A stretch of DNA of 64,000 bases from Bradyrhizobium sp. CCGB01 (GTDB lineage Bacteria > Pseudomonadota > Alphaproteobacteria > Rhizobiales > Xanthobacteraceae): positions 2,232,001 through 2,296,000 of the forward strand of contig NZ_JANADK010000001.1 of assembly GCF_024199795.1 (NCBI RefSeq), in the 5' to 3' direction. The position numbers and the translations under genes were made by a program. The notes beneath the pieces are model-generated. The model saw only the letters and a list, made by a program, of their open reading frames with translations, searched no databases and had not been told where the DNA came from. Below, piece after piece: positions 35,968 to 45,800 of this stretch. Within the stretch, counting starts at the first letter, position 1, and each line of letters opens with the position of its first letter.

Positions 35968-35984
35968 ATGCTGCGACGCAGCAT
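35968..35984. promoter_or_regulatory. Perfect 17-bp palindrome matching the 27319 site
   Basis: ATGCTGCG-A-CGCAGCAT is a perfect inverted repeat and differs from the 27319-27335 palindrome only by swapping A and T at one symmetric position. It contains TGCGACGCAGCA (35972-35983), which fits TGCRNYGCASMA as remembered for PhaR. A GAAGGAAGG ribosome-like site sits just before it, and its first three bases open a 20-codon reading frame ending at 36030. Confidence 0.5.
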
Positions 35985-36016
35985 TTCGTTCTCGCTCATT
36001 GTCAGGTGCTCTGCCC

Positions 36017-37201
36017 GTGCCGGTTCATAAGCCAAAAGCGCACTACGTGCCGCTCGACAGCGTTCGAGGTCTCGCGGCGCTGTGCGTGGTCGTTCACCAT
36101 TTTGTCGGCTCGGAGACGCTCAAGACGATCCTGCCGAACAGGGCGTGGATCGACGTCGCGTTCTTCCACAATTCGTGGCTCTGCGTCGATCTGTTCTTCG
36201 TGCTCAGCGGCATCGTCATCTCGATGAGCTACATGAAGTCGGACTTCGGCGCGTTCGACTTCCGTGACTTCGTCGCGCGACGCATTGCGCGAATCTATCC
36301 GCTCCACCTGGCGACGTTGCTCGCCTTTCTGTCGTTCCGGTTGATGAAGCTCGGCTTGGTGGCGGTCGGTATCCTGCATTTCGCGCCGCCCGAAATGCCG
36401 GTCAACAACTATGTCTCCTTCATCGTGAACCTGCTGCTGCTTCAGGCGTCCGGCATCATCAACTATCTGAGCTGGAACGGGCCGAGCTGGAGCATCAGCG
36501 CGGAGTTCTACACCTACCTCGTGTTTGCGGCCGTGATGCTCGCGGCGCAGGCCGCGAGGAACGTCCGGATGGTCTACGCCCTCTCGATATTGCTGGTCGT
36601 CGGCAGCCTCGGCATCATCCTGTTCGTGCTCGGCATGGAAACTCTCGACTTTCATTACCAGTTCGGCATCGTTCGCTGCATCCTCAGCTTCTTTCTCGGT
36701 GTGCTGACGGTTCGCGCCGTGGCGATGGTGCGGCCGGGCGTCAGTCCCATGCTTCAGTCGGCCGTGCAGATCGGCGCGGCGGTGACGGCGATCGTGATCA
36801 TCTCGGTGGTCGCATGGCTGCCCGCCATCAGCTTCATCGCGCCGGTGGTGTTTGCGATCCTGCTCGGCTCGCTGATGCTGTTTCCCAACCGCCCCTTGCC
36901 CGAGCTGCTGACGGCGAAGCCGCTGGTGTGGCTCGGCAAGCGCTCCTATTCGATCTACATGGTCCACGCGCTGGTGCTCGTCCTGCTCGAATATTTCGCG
37001 CGCGGCGTTGGAGCGGCCCGCTTCCAGTCGCTGGATGGTCTGCTGCCTGGCCTGCCTGCCTCGGTGCTCCTCGTCGGTTTCGTCGGTGCCGTGCTCGCGC
37101 TTTCGAGCCTGACCTACGCCACCATCGAAATGCCGGGATCGCGGCTGGTTCTCGGGCTGCTCAGGCCCCGTCCAGCCAAGTCGCTCGCTGCGGCCGAGTG
37201 A
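36017..37201 (+). CDS. Acyltransferase-3 family membrane O-acyltransferase (first)
   Basis: 394 residues from GTG 36017 (AGGTG 8 bases upstream); a TTG at 35999 would add six residues. About ten membrane spans. The Acyl_transf_3 signature is clear: YVPLDSVRGLAALCVVVHHF with the motif-1 R and catalytic-type HH, then DLFFVLSGIVISMSY and FVARRIARIYPLHL. It should add acetyl or another acyl group to sugars of the lipid-linked repeat at the inner membrane. It is first in an operon with a polymerase, a second acyltransferase, a flippase and a hexapeptide acyltransferase. A short upstream frame (35968-36030) overlaps its start. Confidence 0.85.
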   Translation: MPVHKPKAHYVPLDSVRGLAALCVVVHHFVGSETLKTILPNRAWIDVAFFHNSWLCVDLFFVLSGIVISMSYMKSDFGAFDFRDFVARRIARIYPLHLATLLAFLSFRLMKLGLVAVGILHFAPPEMPVNNYVSFIVNLLLLQASGIINYLSWNGPSWSISAEFYTYLVFAAVMLAAQAARNVRMVYALSILLVVGSLGIILFVLGMETLDFHYQFGIVRCILSFFLGVLTVRAVAMVRPGVSPMLQSAVQIGAAVTAIVIISVVAWLPAISFIAPVVFAILLGSLMLFPNRPLPELLTAKPLVWLGKRSYSIYMVHALVLVLLEYFARGVGAARFQSLDGLLPGLPASVLLVGFVGAVLALSSLTYATIEMPGSRLVLGLLRPRPAKSLAAAE

Positions 37202-37205
37202 ATTG

Positions 37206-38558
37206 ATGGCCGGCTATTCATCATCTCCCGCGCTTGCCGCTCCGGGCTTCCGCTTTGCGGAGCCGCCCATTGACGACGGCGCGCAGGCGAGCGGTTTGAC
37301 CTTCAATCTCGAGGCAATCGCCCTGTGTCTCTACTTTTATAGAGACGCACTGGCCGGCGCATTGCGCTACTACCTGTCGGTCGCCAAAATCGACGCCATC
37401 TGGTTCCTGCCCGACATCTTCGCGATGGTGTGCATCCTCGCGTTCATTCAGCGCTACATCCTGGTGGGAAAGAGCCTGGTCGCGATCCTGACGCTGTTCT
37501 ACATGGCGTTTGCGCTTTATCTCGGATACGTCTTCCTCGGCTACTTCACCGGCATGATGTCGTCCTTCAAGATGATTGCGCCGGTATTCGTGGGGTTCTG
37601 CTTCTGCGGCCGCAATTTCGGCGAGTACCGGCGACTGCTGGCCTGGATCCATCCGCTCTTCTACCTGACGATCTTCGGGATTTTCCTGTCTTGGCGCGTC
37701 CAGCTGCCGTGGGTCGGCTTCGCCTACGAGACGTTCGGAGCGACACGGCAGGCAAGCCGGCTCTGGTGGGCAGCGTCGGAAACGCGGCTGGCTGGCCTTG
37801 CGGCCGACAGCACGATGGCCGCTTTCTTCGTCTTCATCACCTTCGTGTTGACGTCAGCGCGCCGCAGCCTGCTGTGGTGCCTGTTCTGGGCGCCGATCGG
37901 ACTCTACGCCATCAAGCTGACGACCAGCAAAACCTCGCTCGGCGTGATGGTGATCTACGTCGTGTGTCTCGTCATCATCCGGATCCTGCCCGAGCGTGAG
38001 AAGTTTCCCATGCTCCGGCGCATGTCGCTGGCATCGTTTCTGTCGATCCTGGTCCCGTTCCTTCTCATCGCTCTATTCGCGGGGAACGGGCTGACCAGCA
38101 TTTCGAAAGGCCTCTTCAGCCTCCAGGATCGCGTCAACAACAGCTGGCAATTGCCGTTCGTGTACATGAGCGACCTGATGCCCGTCGGGTTCGTCTTCGG
38201 CTGCGGGCTCGGTTGCTTCAACTATCCGCAGTTGCTGTTCTCGAACAAGCTGAGCTACTACGTGCCGGTCGATAATTTCTATCTCGGCACCTATCTCATG
38301 TTCGGGCCGATCTTCCTGGTGTTCGTGGTGCTTTCGATCGTCGCGATCGCCAGGTCCAGGGACATCTACAAGCTCTCGGCGGCCTTCGCGATGAATCTCT
38401 TCACCATCACCGTGCTTGCCTATGGTCCTGCGAGCGGCCTGATCATGCTCGCCGTGGCCTTCAGCGATGTCTTCGGCGGATCGAAGCGCGAGGAAGCTCC
38501 GGCAGACGTGGCCCCGCTTGCGCCTGACGTCAACGATCTGGTCTCGCGGCCAGCGTGA
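37206..38558 (+). CDS. Polytopic membrane protein, polymerase (Wzy) candidate
   Basis: 450 residues with about 10-11 hydrophobic spans. ATG 37206 follows the previous stop by 4 bases. The large central loop, the span ending in KLTTSKTSLGVMVIYVVCLV and a loop with GFVFGCGLGCFNYPQLLFSN followed by DNFYLGTYLMFGPIF resemble the polymerase/ligase layout, although sequence signatures are weaker than in the protein encoded at 34369. By position between acyltransferase and flippase genes it is the likely repeat-unit polymerase of this operon. No enzymatic motif proves it. Confidence 0.65.
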   Translation: MAGYSSSPALAAPGFRFAEPPIDDGAQASGLTFNLEAIALCLYFYRDALAGALRYYLSVAKIDAIWFLPDIFAMVCILAFIQRYILVGKSLVAILTLFYMAFALYLGYVFLGYFTGMMSSFKMIAPVFVGFCFCGRNFGEYRRLLAWIHPLFYLTIFGIFLSWRVQLPWVGFAYETFGATRQASRLWWAASETRLAGLAADSTMAAFFVFITFVLTSARRSLLWCLFWAPIGLYAIKLTTSKTSLGVMVIYVVCLVIIRILPEREKFPMLRRMSLASFLSILVPFLLIALFAGNGLTSISKGLFSLQDRVNNSWQLPFVYMSDLMPVGFVFGCGLGCFNYPQLLFSNKLSYYVPVDNFYLGTYLMFGPIFLVFVVLSIVAIARSRDIYKLSAAFAMNLFTITVLAYGPASGLIMLAVAFSDVFGGSKREEAPADVAPLAPDVNDLVSRPA

Positions 38559-38640
38559 AACCGATGTCACCCCGCACGGCGTTTTTCGGCGTATCGGCCT
38601 TGCCCGGCGTCGACCTTGGATGGCGAACGGAGAACAGGCC

Positions 38641-39687
38641 GTGAGCGATGACAACAAGGGCTTCCTGCCGGCTATCCAGGGACTGCGCGGCGTTGCGGCG
38701 CTGACCGTTCTGATCGTGCACCTTCAGGACATGCCGCTTCTGGCGGGCTTCCTGCCGCCGATCTGGTCGTGGCTCGAGGCGACGATCAACATGGGCGGGC
38801 ATGGGGTCGAGCTCTTCTTCATGATCAGCGGCTTCCTGATCCCGGCGAGCCTCGTGCGCCACCGCAGCGTCGGAAAATTCTTCCTCGACCGCTGCCTGCG
38901 CATCCTGCCGGTGTTCGTGATCCTGCATGTGATCCTGTTCACGATCGGGCCGCTGGTCGGCTACAAGTTCTTCAAGGGGATCGACCTGGCGACGTATCTC
39001 AAGCTGTTCTTCGTCAATCTGGCGTTCCTGCCGGATGCGCTGGGATTGCCGATCGGCCAGCAGAACGCCTGGACGCTCAGTTATGAATGGGCGTTCTACA
39101 TCCTGTTCGCGCTTGCCTTCGTCGCGGCGGCGCGGAACTGGGTGCTGGCTGCACCGTTTGTCGCGCTCGCTGCCGCGGGCATCATCTATCGGCCGATCGC
39201 CGCGTTCTTTCTGGTCGGATTGCTGTTCAGCTTCGTCGATCTGCGGATCCGCGTTGCCGGTTGGCCCGGTGTGCTGGTCGGTATCCTCTGCGGCGCCGCG
39301 ATGTACGTGTCGATCGAATATCTGCATCCCCTGGTGGGGCTCATTCCGGGCACGCTGCTGTTTGGAATGGTCCTTGCTCCGGATTCCGGGCTGGCTGCCG
39401 CCTTGAGCGCGAGGCCTTTGCAATTTCTCGGAAAGATCAGCTATAGCCTCTATCTGGTCCATCCCTTCGCGCTGTTCCCGTTGCAGATCATCGGGGCGAA
39501 GCTCGCCGCGCACGGCGTGAACCTCTGGCTTCTCTGGGCGGGGTTTGCGGGCCTTGGTTTAATCGTGGCCCTGATTGCCTGCACGGTGAGTTACGAGCTG
39601 ATCGAGGTGAGACTGCGCCGTCTGCTCGATCCGGCGCTACGGGGCCTGTTGTTCGGAGTGCGTCGTGAAGCGCGTTATGTCGCCTGA
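38641..39687 (+). CDS. Acyltransferase-3 family membrane O-acyltransferase (second)
   Basis: 348 residues from GTG 38641, preceded by GGAG at 38629-38632. An ATG at 38620 has no ribosome site and would add seven residues. About nine spans. Signatures: FLPAIQGLRGVAALTVLIVH, then GVELFFMISGFLIPASLV and FFLDRCLRILPVF. A single His (VIVHLQD) replaces the usual HH. Predicted to acylate a sugar of the repeat unit. It differs enough from the first acyltransferase to suggest another position or acyl group. Confidence 0.85.
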   Translation: MSDDNKGFLPAIQGLRGVAALTVLIVHLQDMPLLAGFLPPIWSWLEATINMGGHGVELFFMISGFLIPASLVRHRSVGKFFLDRCLRILPVFVILHVILFTIGPLVGYKFFKGIDLATYLKLFFVNLAFLPDALGLPIGQQNAWTLSYEWAFYILFALAFVAAARNWVLAAPFVALAAAGIIYRPIAAFFLVGLLFSFVDLRIRVAGWPGVLVGILCGAAMYVSIEYLHPLVGLIPGTLLFGMVLAPDSGLAAALSARPLQFLGKISYSLYLVHPFALFPLQIIGAKLAAHGVNLWLLWAGFAGLGLIVALIACTVSYELIEVRLRRLLDPALRGLLFGVRREARYVA

Positions 39688-39726
39688 GCGCACCCCCCTC
39701 GCAATCGATCACGCACGGGTGACGTC

Positions 39727-41181
39727 ATGATCATCAAGAATCTGCTTTCGATGTCGAGCGTGAACGTCGTGAAGTCGGCCGTTCAGTTCCTCATCACGCT
39801 GCTGATCACCTATTTCGTGACGCCCACGGAATTCGGGCTCGTGGCGTTTTCGCTGCCGTTCATCGCCTTCATCTCCATGCTGACCGATCTCGGGTTGTCG
39901 AGCGCGATGATCCAGCGGACGTCGCTGACGAAGCAGGAGGCCGGTGCGGCGACGACGCTGATGGTCGCGATCGGGATCGGCTGTGCCCTGGTGCTGGCGG
40001 CGCTATCGAAGCCGCTGGGAGCCGCCGTCAACATGCCGGGACTGCCGTCGGTGCTCGCGGCGCTCTCCGGCTCGGTCGTCCTGTCCATTTCCGCGATGGG
40101 ACCGCGCGCGGTTCTGGAACGTTCCCTGCAATATCAGACCATCGCCCTGATCGAAGCTGGCGCGGCATTGGTTTCCGCGACGGTGGGCGTGGTCGGCGCC
40201 CTGCTGGGATGGGGGATCTGGGCGCTGATCGCCTACTATGTCCTGATGCAGGCGGTGCGCGCGGTCGCGTTCTATGTGAACACCAGGCGCCACATTCATT
40301 TGTGCTTCAAATGGCGCGGCGTCGCCCAGATGCTGTCGTTCGGCGGCTGGGTGCTGGCTTCGAACGTCCTCAACTTCACTGCGAGAAACGTCGGCAACCT
40401 CATGATCGGCGCCAAGCTGGGCGCGGCGGCCGTCGGCCTGTTTGGTCTCGCATTTCAGTTCATGACGCTCCCGCTGATGATCCTGTCGTGGCCGGGCGGG
40501 GGTGTCCTCATGGCGACCCTGAGCCGGATGAACGGCGACAGTGAACGGGAGCGGCGCAAGGCCGCGATCTGCGCGGTCCTCGGCATGACGGCCATGATCA
40601 CGTTCCCGGCGATGATCTATCTGACCTTCGGGCTGAAATATCCCGTCGCGACGTTCCTCTCGCCGCACTGGCAGGAGGTTCTGCCGCTGATTGCCATCCT
40701 TGCGCCTGCCGGCGCGGCCCAGTCGATTGCGGCCTATGCCGGACCGATCCTGCTGGCCCACGACAAGGCCCGGCTGCAGTTCTGGGTCAGCACCGCCAAC
40801 AGCGCCAGCATGATCCTTGCATTTGTCGTGGCGTTGCCGCTCGGGCTCACCGCCGTGGCCGTGGTGTATCTGATCGTATCGATCCTGGTTTGCGCTCTCA
40901 TGCTGATGATCGGGGCCCGCAACTGCGCGGTCTCCTACGCCTCGTTGTTCGGCGCGCTGATGCCGGCCACGGTCGCCACCTCGCTCGGCGCCTTGTGCGC
41001 GCTCGTCGCGACCAGGGGCGACGTCGCAAGCCTGTCACATTGGCTGATCGCGACGGCCGTCTATGCGCTGATCGTGCTTGGCAGCTACGTGGTATTCAGG
41101 CGCCGGATCTGGACCAGCGTGCAGTCGTTGCTTGGCGGCTCGGCTTCGCCGATTCAGGCTAATCTTCCCTCGGCAAGCTAA
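39727..41181 (+). CDS. MOP-superfamily flippase (Wzx-like, first)
   Basis: 484 residues and about 12-14 membrane spans in the polysaccharide-synthase/MATE arrangement. The start MIIKNLLSMSSVNVVKSAVQ and YFVTPTEFGLVAFSLPFIAF, SSAMIQR, and FGGWVLASNVLNFTARNVGN fit WzxC/RfbX-type flippases. It should move undecaprenyl-linked repeats across the inner membrane. It lies between the second acyltransferase and the hexapeptide acyltransferase genes. A second flippase is encoded at 50248 on the other strand. Confidence 0.88.
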   Translation: MIIKNLLSMSSVNVVKSAVQFLITLLITYFVTPTEFGLVAFSLPFIAFISMLTDLGLSSAMIQRTSLTKQEAGAATTLMVAIGIGCALVLAALSKPLGAAVNMPGLPSVLAALSGSVVLSISAMGPRAVLERSLQYQTIALIEAGAALVSATVGVVGALLGWGIWALIAYYVLMQAVRAVAFYVNTRRHIHLCFKWRGVAQMLSFGGWVLASNVLNFTARNVGNLMIGAKLGAAAVGLFGLAFQFMTLPLMILSWPGGGVLMATLSRMNGDSERERRKAAICAVLGMTAMITFPAMIYLTFGLKYPVATFLSPHWQEVLPLIAILAPAGAAQSIAAYAGPILLAHDKARLQFWVSTANSASMILAFVVALPLGLTAVAVVYLIVSILVCALMLMIGARNCAVSYASLFGALMPATVATSLGALCALVATRGDVASLSHWLIATAVYALIVLGSYVVFRRRIWTSVQSLLGGSASPIQANLPSAS

Positions 41182-41212
41182 TAGAGATTGGTAGATGTCT
41201 TCAGGAGCGGGA

Positions 41213-41764
41213 ATGGGCGAGGAGCGCCAGGCGGGAATTCCGTGGCGCGAGGACCTGATGGCAAACACCGGCAGGTCCGGCGTCGGTGCCGCCGTCATCG
41301 CCTTGCTCACGAGCCCCGGCTTTGCCGTGATCACGACCTGGCGCATCGCCAAGATGCTGCGCTTCCAGACCCGGTGGGGACACCAGATCACCTGGCTGCT
41401 CGTGCGCATGCTGATGCGGCGAGGCTGCTACATCTCGGTTCTCGCGGAGATCGGCCCGGGACTGATCCTGCCGCACCCGACCGGCGTCGTGATCGGCGAG
41501 GGCGCGCGGATCGGTCGTTCCGTCATGCTGTATCACAACGTGACCCTTGGCCGGCGCGCGTGGGACGAGCCGGGCTGTCCGACCATCGGCGACAATGCCG
41601 TCATCTACACGGGCGCCGTGCTCGTTGGCCCGATTACGCTGGGTGCAGGCGTCAACGTCGCGGCCAACGCGGTCGTGACGCGTGACGTTCCGCCGAATGC
41701 CGTCGTTGCGGGCGCACCGGCGCGGGTCGTGCGCGCGGAAGCACCGGGAAGAATGCGCGCCTGA
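41213..41764 (+). CDS. Hexapeptide-repeat acyltransferase (serine-acetyltransferase/WcaB-like)
   Basis: 183 residues from ATG 41213 with AGGAG 5 bases upstream; ATG 41195 lacks such a site. A helical N-terminus precedes a left-handed beta-helix with hexapeptide repeats: GVVIGEGARIGRSVMLYHNV, TIGDNAVIYTGAVLVGPITL, GVNVAANAVVTRDVPPNAVV and AGAPARVV. H in LYHNVTLG is the likely catalytic base. The closest groups are CysE-like and colanic-acid acetyltransferases; with EPS neighbours, sugar acetylation from acetyl-CoA in the cytoplasm is more likely than serine acetylation. Confidence 0.85.
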   Translation: MGEERQAGIPWREDLMANTGRSGVGAAVIALLTSPGFAVITTWRIAKMLRFQTRWGHQITWLLVRMLMRRGCYISVLAEIGPGLILPHPTGVVIGEGARIGRSVMLYHNVTLGRRAWDEPGCPTIGDNAVIYTGAVLVGPITLGAGVNVAANAVVTRDVPPNAVVAGAPARVVRAEAPGRMRA

Positions 41765-42029
41765 GTGATCGGGAACTCGCGGTGCGTGGCTGCGGCCGCG
41801 CCGGTCGTCGCAACGAGTTCCCTGTCCGGAGTTCAGCAAGAGCTCCAATCAAATTCACTTGCACTAATTGAAAGCAGATAGCCGGCACGGCGAGCAGGCG
41901 CAGGTTCCATTGCGAGTTCTGTCATTCGTGATGGCGATCAAATGCGCGCCCGCCAGAGCCGGTCACAATTCTGATGGTTTGCGATGTATAGTTGTGTCTG
42001 GAAACATCTCAGACACCGAGGGCAAGCCG
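41765..42029. promoter_or_regulatory. Gap before methyltransferase gene
   Basis: 265 bases with no supported gene. Open sequence in the methyltransferase frame starts at 41868, but codons before 42030 look non-coding. A GAGGG ribosome site at about 42018-42023 decides ATG 42030. A promoter is likely but I cannot assign boxes. Confidence 0.35.
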
Positions 42030-42767
42030 ATGTCGTCGATCATCACGGATTTCTCGCAGGTCTATCCCTATCTCGACGGCTCGAAGTTCAAGGACACTAT
42101 CGTCGTGCAGTATGGGGGCGACGGAGACGTCAGATACAGATGCGACGTCCTGGTCGACATCTGCAGGGGCAAGCGGGTCCTGCACGTCGGGTGCTGTGAC
42201 CACCTGCCGCTGATCAAGCGCAAGATCGACAACAGGGATTGGCTCCACGGCCTGATCACGGAGTGCTCCGAATACACGGTCGGTGTCGACATCGACGCGG
42301 AAGCCGTGCGGGAGGCGTCGCGAATTTCCGGGCTCGACAACATGGTCGCCGGCGACGTGACATCGGGTGAAAAGATCGAGGCGGTATCCAGCCGGAAGTT
42401 CGATATCGCCGTGTTCGGCGAAGTCGTCGAGCACATTCCGAATCCGGTCGCGTTCCTGTCGCGCTTCAGGGAGAACTACGGCGACGTCGTCGACCAGATC
42501 GTGATCACCGTTCCGAATGCCTTCAGGGGCGGAAACATCAAGGGCATCCTGCAGAACGTCGAGACGATCAACAGCGATCACCGGTTCTTCTTCACGCCCT
42601 ATACGATCGCGAAGGTCGCAATCGACGCCGGCTACGCGCCGGTCGAGGTGAAGATGGCGACTTTCATGCGCGCCGGAAGGCTGAAGTCGATGCTGCTGCG
42701 GCAGCTCCCGCTGCTGGCCGAGGACATCATCTTCATCGGTGCGGCCACGGCTTCGCGGCCGCACTGA
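42030..42767 (+). CDS. SAM-dependent methyltransferase (class I)
   Basis: 245 residues. SAM motif I is GKRVLHVGCCDHLPL (an unusual HVGCCDH version of the DVGCGxG loop), the acidic motif II lies in TVGVDIDAEAVREAS, and the post-motif region reads FDIAVFGEVVEHIPNPVAFL as in UbiE/Methyltransf_11/23 proteins. ATG 42030 is supported by GAGGG. Likely to methylate a sugar of the EPS or its lipid-linked precursor; 4-O-methyl sugars are known in Bradyrhizobium EPS, which fits but is not proof. It converges on the giant RTX-type gene. Confidence 0.82.
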   Translation: MSSIITDFSQVYPYLDGSKFKDTIVVQYGGDGDVRYRCDVLVDICRGKRVLHVGCCDHLPLIKRKIDNRDWLHGLITECSEYTVGVDIDAEAVREASRISGLDNMVAGDVTSGEKIEAVSSRKFDIAVFGEVVEHIPNPVAFLSRFRENYGDVVDQIVITVPNAFRGGNIKGILQNVETINSDHRFFFTPYTIAKVAIDAGYAPVEVKMATFMRAGRLKSMLLRQLPLLAEDIIFIGAATASRPH

Positions 42768-42798
42768 CGTCGTTTCACCTGTTCGTTCCGCTGACTTC

Positions 42799-42820
42799 GC
42801 CGGCAGGCGTGCCTGCCGGC
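42799..42820. terminator. Bidirectional hairpin between convergent genes
   Basis: GCCGGCAGGC (42799-42808) and GCCTGCCGGC (42811-42820) are perfect 10-bp arms separated by two bases, between the methyltransferase stop (42767) and the giant-protein stop (42834). No T-run on either side. Confidence 0.55.
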
Positions 42821-42833
42821 AAGATCGCGTGCG

Positions 42834-45800
42834 TCAGACGAACAGGAAGTTGCCGTGATCGAGCGTGGTCGAGTTCACGTTCTTCAACACGATCGAGTCG
42901 GTCGTCGAGAGCTGGATCAGCGTATCCGAGCCCGACTGCGAAATCTGCAGGTGGCTGTAGTCGGCCACCAGCGATTTGAGAATCTCGATCGTGTCGTGGT
43001 TGGACGCTGTTCCGGCGTGGAAGCTCTTGATCTGGTCGTTGCCGCCGTCGAACATGATGGTCGTGGTGCCCGGCGCCGCGGAGAAGACGTCGTTGCCGCT
43101 TCCGCCATTCAGCGTCAGTCCCGCGCTCACCGCCGTGACAGTGTGGGTGCCGTCACTGTTGGCCACGTCGATCGAGAGCAGGGAGCCGCTGGTATTGTAG
43201 CTGTCGTGCTCGACGGCACCCGGCAGGCCGGAGACCTTGAACTTGAAGACATCCGAGCTGCCATCGGCGTTGTTGACGGTCTCGGTCGTCTTGACCCCGG
43301 TGCTGTCGTAGACATCCGTGATCTTGCTGCCGTCCGATTTGAGGACCTGCGTGTAGTCGAGCGTGCCGTCCGCATGCGAGCGTTCGACTGAGGTCACCTT
43401 GTTCGAGGCGTCGAGATGCTGATGCTCCGTGACGTAGCTCTTGCCGGTGATGTTGTACGCATAGTTGTCGTGGCTGCCGTCGGCATTGTTGACGTAGGCC
43501 TTGGTCTTGACGCCCGACGAGTAGATGGTCGTCGAGTTCGATCCGTCCTTGTTCAGCACGTAGTCGCTGGTGAGGTCGCCGCTGCTGTCGAACAGCTTGG
43601 TGTCCTTGGACCCGTCGGCGTTGACGACGTAGATCGACGTCGGCAATCCGTTCGCGTAGTTCGAGGTCGTGACGTCGCCGCCCGCGGTCTTGACGACGTG
43701 CTGGGTGACGTCGCCGGACGAATTGTAGGTGTCCGTCGTGGTCGACCCATCGGTGCCGTTGAGGACCTCGCTCGTCTTGTGACCGTTGCTGTCATAGAGG
43801 TCGGTGACCTTGCTGCCGTCGCTGTTGATCACCTGCTTGTAGGCAAGGGTGTCGTCCGCGTGGAGGCGGGTCAGGCTGGTCAATGTGCCGGCGGCGGTGG
43901 TGTGCTGGATCTCCGTCGTGTAGCTCTGGCCGGTGATGTTGTACCAGGTGTTGTCGTGACTGCCGTCGGCGTTGGTGACGTAGACCTTCATCTTGACGCC
44001 GGCCGTATAGACCGTGTTCGAGGATGAGCCGTCCTTGTTCTGGATCAGGTCGGTGGCGATCTTGCCGCTGGAATCGTACAGCTTGGTATCCTTCGATCCG
44101 TCGGCGTTGACGACATAGACCGATGCCAGCAGCGGGCCGTTGTAGTTCGTCGTGGTGACGTTGCCGGAGCTCGTCTTGGCGATCTCCTGCTTCAGCGCTC
44201 CGGTCGATGGATCGTAGGTGTCGGTGGTCGTGACCGTCGAGGTGATGGTGACGACCGAGGTCTTGTGACCCGTGGAGTCGTACTGGGTCGTGACCTTGCT
44301 GCCGTCGCTGTTGATCACCTGGTTGTAGGCCATCGTGCCGTCGGCATGCGTGCGGCTGACCAGCAGGAGCCGTCCGCTGGCGTCGATGTGGTCGTGCTCG
44401 TTGGTGTAGGACTGGCCGCTGATGTTGTAATAGTAGTTGTCGCGGCTGCCGTCGGCGTTGGTGACGTAGACCTTCGTCTTGACGCCGGCCGTGTAGATCG
44501 TGTTCGAGGACGAGCCGTCGCTGTTCTGGGCCAGGTCGCTGGCGATGATGCCATTGGAGTCGTACAGCTTGCTGTCCTTCGACCCGTCGGCGTTGACCAC
44601 GTAGGACGACACCAGCAGCGAGCCGTTGTAGTTCGTCGTGGTCACGTTGCCGGTGGTCGTCTGCACGATCGTCTGCTTGAGCGCGCCGGCCGCGGTGTAG
44701 AGCTCGGTCGTCGTGGCCGACGACGTGACGGTGATGACCGAGGTCTTGTGGCCCGTGGAATCGTACTGGGTCGTGACCTTGCTGCCGTCGCTGTTGAACA
44801 CTTGGCTGTAGGCCATCGTGCCGTCGGCATGCGTGCGGCTGACCGACACCAGCTTGTTGTTCGCATCGAGATGGTCGTGCTCGCTGGTGTAGGACTGGCC
44901 GGTGATGTTGTAGTAATAGTTGTCGTGGGTGCCGTCGGCGTTGGTCACGTAGGCCTTGGTCTTGACCCCGGCCGTATAGAACGTGTTCGACGACGAGCCG
45001 TCCTTGCTCTGGACCTGGTCGCTGGCGATCTTGCCGCTGGAATCATACAGCTTCGATTGCTTGGACCCGTCGGCGTTGACCACGTAGACCGACGCCAGCA
45101 GCGAGCCGTTGTAGTTCGTCGTGGTCACGTTGCCGGAGGTCGTCTGCACGATCTGCTGCTTGAGCGCGCCGGCCGTGGTGTAGAGCTCGGTCGTGGTGGA
45201 GGTCGACGTGACGGTGATGGCCGTAGTCTTGTGGCCGGTCGAATCGTACTGGGTCGTGACCTTGCTGCCGTCGCTGTTGAACACCTGGCTGTAGGCCATC
45301 GTGCCGTCGGCATGCGTGCGGCTCACCGACAGCAGCTTGCCGCTCGCGTCGAGCCGATCGTGCTCGCTGGTGTAGGACTGGCCGGTGATGTTGTAATAGT
45401 AGTTGTCGTGGCTGCCGTCGGCGTTGGTGACATAGGACTTGGTCTTGACACCCGCGCTGTAGAGCGTGTTCGAGGACGAGCCGTCCTTGTTCTGGACCAT
45501 GTCCGCGATCAGATTGCCGCTCGTATCGTAGGTCTTGGTGTCCTTGTTGCCGTCAGCCGAGATGGTGACGTCGCGCACCATCTTGCCGCCGCTGTAGGCG
45601 ATATTGTCCGACGACCCGTCGGCGTAGTTCGTGACCTTGCTGGTGATGACGCCGTTCGTGAAGTTGGACGTCGCGGTCGACTGCAGATTCGCCGAGGAGT
45701 CGTAGATCTTGGTCACGCTCCAGGCCGCGGTGGAGTTGGTGACGGAGAACTGATAGCCGCCCTGGATGGCCGCCAGCGCCTTGGCGTAGTGCGAGATCAT

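Noticed and set aside
43125..45560. CRISPR or minisatellite array
   Set aside because: The repeats are coding, 483-486 bp long and in frame; there are no short repeats with unique spacers.
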